A stretch of DNA of 64,000 nt from Rhodospirillum sp. (GCA_013822765.1 PNKY01000008.1:62001-126000), one strand, 5' to 3'; numbered from the stretch's first letter, positions 34,818 to 45,396 are shown. Notes: generated from the sequence alone by a model not told the origin. Numbers and translations are program-made.

Positions 34818-35630
34818 CGCGATCATCTCCAACAGACCCCGCGCGAGCTCCTTCGCGCTGAGACTGAGTTCCTCGCTCAGATTCTCCGGCACCGTCGGCG
34901 TGAAGTTCGCATCGAACAGGACCGGCCGGCCGTCATGAAGCACGAAATCGAACTTGCCGTACTCGAAGCCCAGGCGTGTTCTGACCTCGCGAAGCTCATC
35001 CGGTACGGCGACCATCTCGCGCGCGATGATGGCGGCTCCCTTGACGACCGGATCGGCGCTGATGCAGCACGAGCAGGTTTCGCGCCGGCCCATGAAGCAC
35101 CAGGTGCGCAAGGCGAAGCCGCGCGTATCGCGCTCGGGCATGAACTTCTCCACGACCAGCTGCGGATCCCGCCAGATCTGCTCGGGTACGTCGCCGGCCC
35201 GATCGAACAGCACATAATCCCGCAATGCCGTCACGTGCGGATGCGGCGCCGGCTTGCCGCGCAGGGCGGCGACTTCGTTGTGATAGAACTCGGGGGCGCC
35301 GCGCGCGTTCAACTCGGTCTTCACGATCACGGGGCCATCCCAAGACTCGCCGCGGGAGAGCGCAGCATCGCTGATGAGGCTCTTTCGTATGTCCCGAATT
35401 CCTAGATTGATGGTCCGCGGATAGCGCCTGGCGAGCGCGGTGTATTCCGGATCGACCACCGTCGCGTCGACATGAAGGATCGCGAGGTCCGCCTTGACGA
35501 AGCTGCGATGGCCATGCGTGACCTCGACTTCGATGCCGGACTGCTCGACTTCCTTCAGAATGCTGCCGAGGAGATAGGACCGCCTTAGGAATTTGTCGAA
35601 CTTGTGCGTGATGATGGCAACGCGCGTCAT
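34809..35630 (-). CDS. ATP-grasp fold protein
   Basis: A 273-aa protein. After a Rossmann-like N-terminus (VAIITHKFDKFLRRSYLLG) comes an ATP-grasp region: GPVIVKTELNARG, LVVEKFMPERDTRGFALRTW and FEYGKFDFVLHDGRPVLFDA, the last holding the Asp/Asn Mg2+ ligands (D and N in DANFTPT). It would form an acid-amine or acid-thiol bond on an unknown substrate. A Cys-rich CSCC pair sits near 188. It overlaps the end of the regulator gene by 9 nt and is divergent from a methyltransferase gene 45 bp away. Confidence 0.75.
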   Translation of the reverse strand: MTRVAIITHKFDKFLRRSYLLGSILKEVEQSGIEVEVTHGHRSFVKADLAILHVDATVVDPEYTALARRYPRTINLGIRDIRKSLISDAALSRGESWDGPVIVKTELNARGAPEFYHNEVAALRGKPAPHPHVTALRDYVLFDRAGDVPEQIWRDPQLVVEKFMPERDTRGFALRTWCFMGRRETCSCCISADPVVKGAAIIAREMVAVPDELREVRTRLGFEYGKFDFVLHDGRPVLFDANFTPTVPENLSEELSLSAKELARGLLEMIALR

Positions 35631-35675
35631 TTTCCCCCAAGATCGACTGCATTCCGCCGCGGGGCATCATAGCAC

Positions 35676-36473
35676 ATGGCAACACACTGGACGCGATACC
35701 TTCGGCATTGGGAGTTGCTGGGCCCGCCGCTGCGCCCGCACGCCGATGTGGTCGAGCAGGTCAGAGCCTTGATCGGCACGGACGGGTCAAAGTGCCTGCT
35801 GCTCGGGTCGACCGTCGAGTACGCCGCGCTCGGGCCTACCATCATCTCGATGGATGCCAGCTTTTCGATGATCTCCGCGCTGTGGCGGAGCGCCGATTCA
35901 TCGGGCGTCGCGATCCAGTCCGACTGGACCAACATGCCGATTGGGCCGCGCTCGATCGGGCATGTCTTGGGCGACGGCAGCCTCAATGCCGTTTCGACCT
36001 CGGTGCTGACGGATGTGCTGCGCGAAGCGGCCCGCGTGCTGAAGCCGGAAGGCAGCCTGATCGCGCGCGTGTTCTGCCGGCCGGCGACCGCCGAGAGCGC
36101 AGGCGACATCAAGCGGGATGTCCAGCTTGGACAGGCCGGCAGCTTCCACGCCTTGAAATGGCGCGTCGCCATGGCTGCGCTGCGCGATCCGACATCGTCG
36201 GATATCGCCGTCGGCGCCATACGCGATGCGGTTGTCGCGCAGTATCCAGACCGCGATGCGCTGTGCCGGGCCACGGGCTGGAGCCGCGCCGAAGTCGACA
36301 CCCTCGATGTCTATGACGGCTCGAGCGTGGTCTACAATTTTCCGACGGAAGCGGCGATCTTCGCCTTGCTTCAGCGATGGTTCGCGTCAGTCGAGATCAT
36401 CCGCTGCGGCTCCTATCCGCTGGCCGAGCGCTGCCCGCTGCTGGTAGCCCGCAGGCCGATTTCGTCGATGTGA
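35676..36473 (+). CDS. class I SAM-dependent methyltransferase-like protein
   Basis: A 265-aa protein with CLLLGSTVEYAALGPTIISM (motif I-like; the usual G-x-G-x-G is reduced), VLGDGSLNAVSTSVLTDVL and a post-motif EAARVLKPEGSLIARVFCRP. It is probably a methyltransferase, or a derivative with weakened SAM binding. The substrate is unknown. It is divergent from the ATP-grasp gene; such pairs occur in peptide or small-molecule tailoring, but no precursor peptide is seen nearby. Confidence 0.7.
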   Translation: MATHWTRYLRHWELLGPPLRPHADVVEQVRALIGTDGSKCLLLGSTVEYAALGPTIISMDASFSMISALWRSADSSGVAIQSDWTNMPIGPRSIGHVLGDGSLNAVSTSVLTDVLREAARVLKPEGSLIARVFCRPATAESAGDIKRDVQLGQAGSFHALKWRVAMAALRDPTSSDIAVGAIRDAVVAQYPDRDALCRATGWSRAEVDTLDVYDGSSVVYNFPTEAAIFALLQRWFASVEIIRCGSYPLAERCPLLVARRPISSM

Positions 36474-36479
36474 AGAGAA

Positions 36480-36506
36480 GCGTCGCCGCGATGGCCGCGG
36501 CGACGC
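36480..36506 (-). terminator. hairpin terminator between methyltransferase and small ORF
   Basis: Perfect 11-bp stem GCGTCGCCGCG / CGCGGCGACGC with loop ATGGC. On the minus strand it is followed by TTCTCTTCAC, so it ends the small-ORF transcript; it may also stop read-through from the plus strand. Confidence 0.75.
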
Positions 36507-36515
36507 CCGAAGCGA

Positions 36516-36683
36516 TTAGTGCCGCGTCACTTTGGATCTTTCGGCTTTCGACATGTTCATCTCCGACGCCACTTCCCCAGCGACGTCGATGAAGTGCGCG
36601 AGTTCCTTCATGCGAAGGTCCCGCGCCATCTTGCTCAACCGAACGAGTTCCTTACGAATATGATTCTCGTCGATGCTACGCAT
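36516..36683 (-). CDS. small hypothetical protein (55 aa)
   Basis: An ATG-to-TAA frame encoding 55 aa, rich in charged residues with an amphipathic-helix look (IRKELVRLSKMARDLRMKEL, then AHFIDVAGEVASEMNMSKAE). AGGGGA lies 7 nt before the ATG, and a strong hairpin terminator follows 10 nt after the stop. There is no signal peptide or membrane segment. No family is recognised. Ribosome binding site, terminator and balanced composition together make it likely real. Confidence 0.6.
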   Translation of the reverse strand: MRSIDENHIRKELVRLSKMARDLRMKELAHFIDVAGEVASEMNMSKAERSKVTRH

Positions 36684-37133
36684 GTGTGCTTCCCCTCATC
36701 TAGCAGCTACGCGAAATAGCCGGCTAGCCCCGCTTCCAAAAGTCAGGCCATCGTTCGAGACGTCGCTCCTACCCAGCGCCACGAAGGCTTTCGCGCCTTT
36801 GTGTCCTGCGTGGGCGACGAACACTCCTCCATCAAATCAATCGCGATTCGAAGTCGAATATCCCGGCGGTACATCGCAATCGAGCCCCACTTTTCCTCTG
36901 CCTGACGGCAGGGTACCCTCGTTATGCAACGTCCCGAACGCCTGCCGACCGGAACAATCCCAAGGCCAGTGCGGCACGCAAAGTGTCCTCAAATTTTGAA
37001 TGCCGAGTCAAGATCGGTCCTATTCTCCAGGACGTGAAGCCGCATCCCCTTGAATCGATGGGCAAAATCGGGGTTCGCGATATCCGGGGCTTATCGCTCG
37101 ATAGTCGGGGAACATTCTCTCCCGCCAAACAAC
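36684..37133. other. intergenic stretch without a recognised gene
   Basis: About 450 bp with several short frames of Ser/Pro/Arg-rich composition and no credible ribosome binding site. I see no RNA fold or repeat apart from the terminator at its right end. Confidence 0.5.
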
Positions 37134-37162
37134 AAGACGACCGGCGAAACGCCGGCCGTCTT
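37134..37162 (-). terminator. intrinsic terminator of the dihydropyrimidinase gene
   Basis: On the minus strand AAGACGGCCGGCG-TTT-CGCCGGTCGTCTT (one mismatch) is followed by GTTGTTTGG. It lies 20 nt after the dihydropyrimidinase stop. Confidence 0.78.
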
Positions 37163-37181
37163 AAGGGGAGGAGGAACGCAG

Positions 37182-38708
<1,527 letters not shown>

Positions 38709-38761
38709 CTATCGCAGGGCGGCGGTGGAGACCAGAAGGAATTCGGGCTTCCCGGACGCAA

Positions 38762-38789
38762 AAAAGGCAGGCTCACAAGCCTGCCTTTT
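38762..38789 (-). terminator. strong bidirectional intrinsic terminator
   Basis: GGCAGGC-TTGTGA-GCCTGCC followed by TTTTTT on the minus strand, and by TTTT on the plus strand. It would stop the transcript of the gene at 39000-39350, or of an unannotated RNA between 38790 and 39000, before the dihydropyrimidinase promoter. Confidence 0.88.
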
Positions 38790-38999
38790 CTGCTGATCGT
38801 GCAGCACGGATCGCACTTGAGGCGACCCGAAACCATGTCATCCCAGAACTTGGACCGTGGCTCGCGCCAACTTCAATTGTGCTACCAGTCTACGACCGGT
38901 AGGCGCGAGAAAGTATCTTAGCTTTACACAGGAGTCACGCGGAAACTTCATGCCTGCGTTGCAGCGCGGGCATGTAGCCAAGGCCAAATTCAGCCGAGT

Positions 39000-39350
39000 C
39001 TAGTTGCTCAGAATGGTGCCTTGCTTCTGCTTGCTCTTGAGCAGCTTTTTGACCTGATTTGGCGTGAGTGTCCGTGCCTTGCCCTCCTCGAGATAGCAGG
39101 TTTCGGTCCCCTGAACGCAGACTACGCAATAGTCGTCGCCGTAGATCTCGATGCCGTCGTCGTATTGCGCCGTCTCCGTCGCGCAACAGGTTTCGACGCC
39201 TTCGGACACCTCCGTGTGCCCGCCATCAATAGCCTGGCAAATGTCCATTGCGCCGTGCAGCACGCTGATCCGTCGCGCCTCGGCTTCGGGCACGCCAAGT
39301 GCCAACCCGCAGAGAGCAGCGACGGTGCCGAACAATACGATACGATTCAT
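39000..39350 (-). CDS. small secreted cysteine-rich protein
   Basis: A 116-aa product from ATG 39350. Residues 1-25 form a Sec signal peptide (MNRIVLFGTVAALCGLALG, cleavage near AEA). The mature part has seven or so Cys in a pattern suited to disulfides (DICQA, ETCCATE, DDYCVVCVQ, ETCYLEE), then a basic tail LTPNQVKKLLKSKQKQ. No family or function is recognised. The longer frame from 39386 would add a non-leader N-terminus and is unlikely. Confidence 0.7.
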   Translation of the reverse strand: MNRIVLFGTVAALCGLALGVPEAEARRISVLHGAMDICQAIDGGHTEVSEGVETCCATETAQYDDGIEIYGDDYCVVCVQGTETCYLEEGKARTLTPNQVKKLLKSKQKQGTILSN

Positions 39351-39544
39351 GCCCCTTCTCCCATATAAGCCGGTCCGCGCGACCATGGCCGCAGAGGCGG
39401 CCTTAGCGACCGGCCGAAGAGTATGTGAGTGAAGGTGCGCAATTCACGAGCGATGTCCGTCACACTTCAGAGATCGCCGATGAAAAGTCGAAAGATCTCA
39501 CTCCGGGGAATCGCCGGGTGCGCGGAATCAGCCTGGGAAGGAGA

Positions 39545-39622
39545 TGGGGCGAGCAACGGGAATTGAACCCGCAACCTCTGGATCCACAATCCAGCGCTCT
39601 AACCAATTGAGCTATGCCCGCC
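39545..39622 (-). tRNA. tRNA-His (GTG)
   Basis: On the minus strand GGCGGGCA...TGCTCGC gives a 7-bp acceptor (one G-T pair) plus the His-specific G-1 opposite C73. The anticodon loop is TTGTGGA (GTG) within CTGGA/TCCAG, the T-loop is GGTTCAATTCC, and CCA is encoded. Confidence 0.97.
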
Positions 39623-39633
39623 GTCGCGCCGGG

Positions 39634-39662
39634 GGTCTAAACCAGGGAGCCCGCCGGGTCAA
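39634..39662 (-). promoter_or_regulatory. promoter of tRNA-His
   Basis: On the minus strand TTGACC (39662-39657) and TAGACC (39639-39634) are 17 bp apart, and the tRNA starts 12 nt after the -10. The -10 is weak; the call rests on spacing and position. Confidence 0.5.
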
Positions 39663-39848
39663 GCGCCGGGCTATCGTTAAGGACACCCAAATCCCCTTTC
39701 AACGACACGGGCGCTGTCGCCAATCCGCAAATTCCTGTCGGCGGGCGGACCCCAGCCCCGGCCCCCGAATCCTTAAAATCCGCGCCGGAAAACCGGCCCC
39801 CGGGAATCACCCCCTGGGGCCTTTGGGCTGCAAAAGAGGAAACACGAC

Positions 39849-41036
39849 ATGCTTCAGTTGGCGAGCGGCATGGGCCGCCTTGGCACCGAATCGGCGTTCG
39901 AGGTCCTGGCGCGCGCCAAGGCGCTGGAGGCGCAGGGCAAGTCCATCATCAGCCTCTCGATCGGCCAGCCCGATTTCCAGACCCCGGGCCACATCGTCGA
40001 GGCGGCGGTCAAGGCGCTCAAGGACGGCCACCACGGCTATACCCCGGCCAACGGCCTGCCGCAGGTGCGCGAGGCGGTGGCAGCCGACCTGCATCGCCGC
40101 CACGGCGTCAACGTCGATCCGGGCAACGTGCTGATCGTGCCGGGCGGCAAGGTCACCATGTATTTCGCGATCTCGATGTTCGGCGAGCCCGGCGCCGAGA
40201 TCATCTATCCGAACCCCGGTTTCCCAATCTACGAATCCGTCATCAAGTTCGTCGGCGCGACGCCGGTGCCGCTGCCGATCCTCGAAGAGAACGGCTTCGG
40301 CTTCAAGGCGGAGGACGTGCTCTCGCGCATCACGCCGAAGACCCGGCTGATCATCATCAATTCGCCCGCCAACCCGACCGGCGGCATCTGCGTGAAGGCG
40401 GAGATCGACAAGCTGGTCGCCGGCCTCGTCAAGCATCCGAACGTCGCCATCATGTCGGACGAGATCTATTCCGAGATGCTCTATGACGGCAACGTCCATA
40501 CCAGCCTGCTCAAGTATCCGGAGATCGCCGACCGGCTGATCGTGCTCGACGGCTGGTCCAAGACCTACGCCATGACCGGCTGGCGCATGGGCTATTCGGT
40601 CTGGCCGAAGGCGCTGATCGACCATGCGACGCGGCTCTGCATCAACGTGCATTCCTGCGTCAACGCGGCCGCGCAGTGGGCCGGCATCGCGGCCTTGAAG
40701 GGTCCGCGCAGCGAGATCGACAAGATGATGACGGCGTTCGACGAGCGCCGGAAGTTCGTCGTCGCCGAGCTGAACAAGCTGCCCGGCGTCTCCTGCATCA
40801 CGCCGCTCGGCGCGTTCTACGCCTTCCCCAACATCAAGGGCACCGGCCTCAAGTCCAAGCAGATGGAAGTTGGCCTCCTCGACGAGGCCGGCGTCGCCTC
40901 GATTGCCGGCACCAGCTTCGGCGCGTTCGGCGAAGGGTATCTGCGCATCTCCTACGCCAACAGCCTGGAGAACATCTCCGAAGCGATCCGCCGGATGGGC
41001 GGCTTCCTCGAAAAGCGCAAGAAGGCGGCGGAGTAG
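39849..41036 (+). CDS. class I/II PLP-dependent aminotransferase
   Basis: A 395-aa fold-type I aminotransferase. Motifs: GQPDFQTPGH, YTPANGLPQVREAVA, NPANPTGG with the Asn, MSDEIYSEMLYDG (Asp and Tyr that hold PLP) and the Schiff-base lysine in DGWSKTYAMTGWRMGY. Arg in GYLRISYANS binds the substrate carboxylate. It resembles the aspartate/tyrosine/aromatic group; the amino donor cannot be fixed. AGAGGAAACACGAC offers the ribosome binding site. It is monocistronic, ending in a terminator. Confidence 0.92.
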   Translation: MLQLASGMGRLGTESAFEVLARAKALEAQGKSIISLSIGQPDFQTPGHIVEAAVKALKDGHHGYTPANGLPQVREAVAADLHRRHGVNVDPGNVLIVPGGKVTMYFAISMFGEPGAEIIYPNPGFPIYESVIKFVGATPVPLPILEENGFGFKAEDVLSRITPKTRLIIINSPANPTGGICVKAEIDKLVAGLVKHPNVAIMSDEIYSEMLYDGNVHTSLLKYPEIADRLIVLDGWSKTYAMTGWRMGYSVWPKALIDHATRLCINVHSCVNAAAQWAGIAALKGPRSEIDKMMTAFDERRKFVVAELNKLPGVSCITPLGAFYAFPNIKGTGLKSKQMEVGLLDEAGVASIAGTSFGAFGEGYLRISYANSLENISEAIRRMGGFLEKRKKAAE

Positions 41037-41061
41037 ACGCGCTCTCGCCTAGCAACAAGAA

Positions 41062-41086
41062 GGGCCGGAACAACTCCGGCCCTTTT
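41062..41086 (+). terminator. terminator between aminotransferase and DoxX genes
   Basis: GGGCCGGA-ACAAC-TCCGGCCC followed by TTTT. The minus-strand side has TTCTTGTTGC, so it may serve both convergent genes. Confidence 0.88.
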
Positions 41087-41496
41087 CATTTGCTGAACAG
41101 GCTGCGATCCCAGTGGCGCAGCAGGAACAGCGCCACGAAGCCGCCGAGCACGGGCACGCCCGCCGTGAACAGGTGGTTGATCGGATCGCCCCACGGATCG
41201 ACCAGCTGCCGCCACGTCACCGCCACTGTCACCGCATGCAGGAACAGGGCCGCGCCATAGACGATGGTGCGGAACAGGCCGAGGATCATGCACAGTGCGA
41301 TCACGATCTCCGCCACGCCGAACGCGTAGCCGAGCGCTTGCGATACGTTCACGCCGTAGAAGTGCTCCCAGATGAAGACATTGGCCTGGGGCACCACGAA
41401 CTTCTCGATACCCCACTGCAGCAGGAACAGGCCGAGCGTGATGCGCAGCGCCAGGAGGGCGCGGAACAATGCCTTGGAGAGAGCGTCATCTGCCAT
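41086..41496 (-). CDS. DoxX-like inner-membrane protein
   Basis: A 136-aa protein with four membrane spans (about 9-28, 53-75, 77-97, 107-125) of the DoxX/DoxD type, starting ALFRALLALRITLGLFLLQW and with GYAFGVAEIVIALCMILG. The family is linked to redox or thiosulfate-quinone chemistry in some members, mostly without proof. Its stop lies in the T-run of the terminator. It is 9 nt downstream of the MFS gene, so the two form an operon. Confidence 0.85.
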   Translation of the reverse strand: MADDALSKALFRALLALRITLGLFLLQWGIEKFVVPQANVFIWEHFYGVNVSQALGYAFGVAEIVIALCMILGLFRTIVYGAALFLHAVTVAVTWRQLVDPWGDPINHLFTAGVPVLGGFVALFLLRHWDRSLFSK

Positions 41497-41505
41497 CGGA
41501 TCCTC

Positions 41506-43041
41506 CTAGTGGCTGGCTGCGGCGCTAGGGCGAACCGCCCGTAGCCAGATCAATGCCATCGCGGCGATCGTGAGCATCGCTACCGCCGCCATGCCGGCCG
41601 AGACGATCATGCCGGCGGTGAAGGCGATGCGTCCCGCTTCCAGCATCGCGGCGCCGAGATCGGACGGCAGCTGGTTCATGGTCGCCAGGGCGCCGCCGAG
41701 CGTGCTGCCCGCGGTCGCCGCGGCGTCCGGCGGCAGCGCGGCCGGAACTTTGTCCGCCATCAGGCTGCGGTAGATCGCGGCGCCGATGCTGCCGATGATG
41801 GCGATGCCCAGCGCGCCGCCCAGCTCCGTGCCGGTTTCCGAGATCGCCGATGCCGCCCCTGCCCGCTCCGGCGGCGCGGCCGTGACTATCATGTCGGTCG
41901 CCAGGATATAGGTCGGCGCAAGGCCGATCGACCAGACGACAGAGGCGAATACCAGCATGGCAAGATCGCCGGGCGCATCGACCTGCATGAGCAGCACGAA
42001 ACCGAGCGCCGCCAGCACGGCGCCGCCCGCGATGGCGTAGGCGGGACGTACGTGCTTGGCGATCACCGATGTCAGCATGGAGCCGGCGGTGAAGCCGAGC
42101 GACGATGGAATGGTCCACAATCCAGCGACCAGCGGCGACAGGCCCAGGACCAGCTGCAGATACTGCGCCGTCATCAGGAACGTGCCGAACATCACGAAAA
42201 AGCCGAAGACGTTCGTTGCGATCGACGTGGTGAAGGCCGGAGACCGGAACAGGCTGAGGTCGATCAGCGGATCGTCGAGCCGCCACTGCCGCCGCACGAA
42301 GGCTGCGCCGATGCCGAGGCCTGCGGCGATCGAGAGCGCCGCCAGCCAATCGAGCCCCTGCTCCGCGACGTGCTTGACGCCGTAGATCACCGCGAGAACG
42401 GTCAGCAGCGACATGACGGCGCTCGGCAGATCGTAGCGGCCGGTCTCTCCGCTGCGGAATTCCGGCAGCAGCAGCGGCCCGAGGATCAAGAGCAACGCCA
42501 TGGCGGGCACGCCGATCAGGAACACCGAGCCCCACCAGAAATGCTCCAGCAGCACGCCGCCGATCAGCGGGCCAAGGATGCCGCCGATGGAGAAGCTGAT
42601 GGTCCAGATCCCGATCGCAAAGGTGCGCTGGCCGGCGTCGTGGAACATGTTGCGGATCAGGGACAGGGTCGACGGCATCAGGGTCGCCCCGGAGACTCCG
42701 AGAATAGCCCTGGTCGCGATCAGCATCTCGGCGCTGGTCGAGAAGGCCGCCAGCACCGACGCCACGCCGAATGCCGCGGCGCCGATCAGCAGCAGCCGTC
42801 GCCGGCCGATCCGATCGCCCAGGGTGCCCATGGTAATCAAGGAGCCTGCGATCAGGAAGCCGTAGATATCGACGATCCACAGCAGCTGCGCGGCGCTGGG
42901 CGTCAGATCGGCAGTCAGATGCGGGATCGCGAGATAGAGGACCGTCAAATCCATCGATATCAGCAGGCATGGCAGCGTCAGCACCGTCAGCCCGATCCAC
43001 TCCTTGCCGCCCGCGCGAATAGCGGCCGCTTCCACACTCAT
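41506..43041 (-). CDS. DHA2-type MFS multidrug transporter
   Basis: A 511-aa protein with about 14 spans, the DHA2 (QacA/SmvA) layout. Motif A appears as LITMGTLGDRIGRRRLLLIG and motif C-like glycines as SFSIGGILGPLIGGVLLEHF; motif D1-type DLTVLYLAIPHLTADL is at the N-terminus. It probably exports cationic drugs or dyes with protons. The start is divergent from the YCII/ECF42 genes by about 250 bp. Confidence 0.92.
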   Translation of the reverse strand: MSVEAAAIRAGGKEWIGLTVLTLPCLLISMDLTVLYLAIPHLTADLTPSAAQLLWIVDIYGFLIAGSLITMGTLGDRIGRRRLLLIGAAAFGVASVLAAFSTSAEMLIATRAILGVSGATLMPSTLSLIRNMFHDAGQRTFAIGIWTISFSIGGILGPLIGGVLLEHFWWGSVFLIGVPAMALLLILGPLLLPEFRSGETGRYDLPSAVMSLLTVLAVIYGVKHVAEQGLDWLAALSIAAGLGIGAAFVRRQWRLDDPLIDLSLFRSPAFTTSIATNVFGFFVMFGTFLMTAQYLQLVLGLSPLVAGLWTIPSSLGFTAGSMLTSVIAKHVRPAYAIAGGAVLAALGFVLLMQVDAPGDLAMLVFASVVWSIGLAPTYILATDMIVTAAPPERAGAASAISETGTELGGALGIAIIGSIGAAIYRSLMADKVPAALPPDAAATAGSTLGGALATMNQLPSDLGAAMLEAGRIAFTAGMIVSAGMAAVAMLTIAAMALIWLRAVRPSAAASH

Positions 43042-43214
43042 TTGCCAGCTCCAAAGGCGTTCCGCCGCAACGCAGCGGAGGTCCTACCACACCCGGCAGG
43101 ACACGGGATATGCTCTCAGCCAAGCCAGTTAGGGAGGAGCGCTGCCAGATGATGGCAGCAGCGAGCCCACGCACGCTGCGGGGACAATTCCGGCAACACG
43201 ATTTTCCACCCGGG

Positions 43215-43241
43215 TGTCGAAATCGGCACGGGTCGAACGTC
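43215..43241 (+). promoter_or_regulatory. candidate ECF42 promoter
   Basis: TGTCGA (43215-43220) and CGTC (43238-43241) are separated by 17 bp, about 50 bp before the YCII start. This equals the TGTCGA / CG(A/T)C pattern known, as I recall it, for the ECF42 sigma group. It would make the pair self-activating. Confidence 0.55.
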
Positions 43242-43289
43242 ATGGAGCCGGCGGTGCATGCCGCACCGCGCCAACGGAGGGAGACAGTC

Positions 43290-43640
43290 ATGAAATACAT
43301 GCTGCTGATCTATGGTGACGAGGCGAAGATGCGCGCGATTCCCAAGGAGGACGCGAGCAAGATGATGCCGGCCTATTTCGCCTATACCGAGGCGCTGAAA
43401 AAGGCGGGTATCCTGCTCGGCGGCGATCGCCTGCAGTTCACCGAGACGGCAACCACCGTGCGCATCCGCGAGGGCAAGACCAACGTCGTCAACGGCCCGT
43501 ACGCGGAGGCCAAGGAGCAGCTCGCCGGCTATTACCTCATCGACGTGCCGGACATGGACAGCGCCTTGTCGTGGGCCTCGCGTTGCCCCGGCGCCAGCGC
43601 CGGCACGGTCGAGGTGCGGCCGCTCTGGGTCATGCAGTAG
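43290..43640 (+). CDS. YCII-related (DGPF-type) protein partnered with ECF42
   Basis: A 116-aa protein with KYMLLIYGDEAKMRA, ALKKAGILLGGDRLQFTETA, VVNGPYAEAKEQLAGYYLID and ALSWASRCPGASAGTVEVRP. The family motif DGPF is here NGPY. Such proteins are encoded next to ECF42 sigma factors; their biochemical role is unsettled. ATG 43290 has GGAGG 9 nt upstream. The 4-nt gap to the sigma gene implies one operon. Confidence 0.9.
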   Translation: MKYMLLIYGDEAKMRAIPKEDASKMMPAYFAYTEALKKAGILLGGDRLQFTETATTVRIREGKTNVVNGPYAEAKEQLAGYYLIDVPDMDSALSWASRCPGASAGTVEVRPLWVMQ

Positions 43641-43644
43641 GTCC

Positions 43645-44895
43645 GTGTCGGCGCGCGACGACGGGGTCAGCCATGCGGCCGCCGAAGCGGTCGCACGCCG
43701 CAGCTATGGCAAGCTGGTTGCCTATCTCGCTCAGCGCACGCGCGACGTGGCGGCGGCGGAGGACGCGTTGTCCGACGCCTTCGCCGCTGCGCTCGCGGAC
43801 TGGCCTGCAAGCGGCATTCCGCGCCAGCCGGAAGCCTGGCTACTCGCGGTGGCGCGCCGCAAGGCGGTGGATGCGGCACGCCGGCGCCACACCAGCGACG
43901 CGGCCGCCGCCGAGATCCGGCTGATGACGGAAGAGATCGAAAGCAATCGCGCGAGCACATCGGAGATTCCCGACGAGCGCCTGGCGCTGATGTTCGCCTG
44001 CGCGCATCCGGCGATCGACGCCGGCATCCGCGCGCCGCTGATCCTGCAGACCGTCCTCGGCTTCGATGCCGCGACCGTCGCCTCGGCGTTCCTGGTGGCG
44101 CCGGCGACCATGGGCCAGCGCCTGGTGCGCGCCAAGCAGAAGATTGCGCTGGCCGGCATTCCATTACGGTTGCCGGAGCGGGCGGACCTGCCGGTGCGCC
44201 TCGGTGCGGTGCTGGAAGCGATCTACGCCACCTTCACCGAAGGTTGGTCGGATCCGGCGGGTACCGAAGCGCGGCGCCGCAACCTGGCCGAGGAAGGCAT
44301 CTGGCTCGGGCGGCTGGTGGCATCGCTGCTCCCAGAGGAACCAGAGGCGCTCGGCCTGCTGGCGCTGATGCTCTATGCCGACGCGCGCCGCGCGGCACGC
44401 CGCGATGCGCAGGGCGACTATGTTCCCCTCGCCCAACAGGACACCGCGCTGTGGCAAGCCGACCTAATCGCGGAGGCCGAAGCGCTGCTGCGCACCGCCG
44501 GCGCCAAGGGGATTCTCGGTCGCTACCAGCTGGAGGCCGCGATCCAGTCCGCCCATGTCGTGCGGCGGCTGACCGGCCGCGCCGACTGGGATGCGATCGA
44601 ACTGTTGTATGGCGCGCTCGCGAGCCTGACCGGATCGCCGGTGGTCGCGATCAACCGGGCGGTGGCGATCGCCGAAACGCGGGGACCGGCCGCCGGCCTC
44701 GTCGCGCTCGATGTCCTGAAGGACGATCCGCAGCTGACGTCCTACCAGCCCTATTGGGCGGCGCGGGCCGGATTGCTGGCCCGAACCGGGGCGCTCGCGG
44801 AGGCCGAGCAAGCCTATGAACTGGCGATCGGACTTGAATCCGATCCGGCGGTCCGGCGCTATCTCCAGCAGCAGCGAGAGCGGCTGGAGGCCTGA
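43645..44895 (+). CDS. ECF42-type RNA polymerase sigma factor with C-terminal extension
   Basis: A 416-aa protein from GTG 43645. Sigma2 is seen as YGKLVAYLAQRTRDVAAAED, LSDAFAAALADWPASGIPRQ and AWLLAVARRKAVDAARR; sigma4 as LMFACAHPAIDAG and LVRAKQKIA. Residues about 180-416 are the long alpha-helical, TPR-like extension (LLYGALASLTGSPVVAINRA, GLLARTGALAEAEQAYELAI) that defines ECF42 and is needed for activity in studied members. There is no anti-sigma factor beside it, also typical. Confidence 0.93.
   Translation: MSARDDGVSHAAAEAVARRSYGKLVAYLAQRTRDVAAAEDALSDAFAAALADWPASGIPRQPEAWLLAVARRKAVDAARRRHTSDAAAAEIRLMTEEIESNRASTSEIPDERLALMFACAHPAIDAGIRAPLILQTVLGFDAATVASAFLVAPATMGQRLVRAKQKIALAGIPLRLPERADLPVRLGAVLEAIYATFTEGWSDPAGTEARRRNLAEEGIWLGRLVASLLPEEPEALGLLALMLYADARRAARRDAQGDYVPLAQQDTALWQADLIAEAEALLRTAGAKGILGRYQLEAAIQSAHVVRRLTGRADWDAIELLYGALASLTGSPVVAINRAVAIAETRGPAAGLVALDVLKDDPQLTSYQPYWAARAGLLARTGALAEAEQAYELAIGLESDPAVRRYLQQQRERLEA

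Positions 44896-45396
<501 letters not shown>

Noticed and set aside
41525-43300. 591-aa frame overlapping the MFS gene
   Set aside because: Arg/Ala/Asp-rich shadow; the frame at 41506-43041 contains the membrane spans and MFS motif A.
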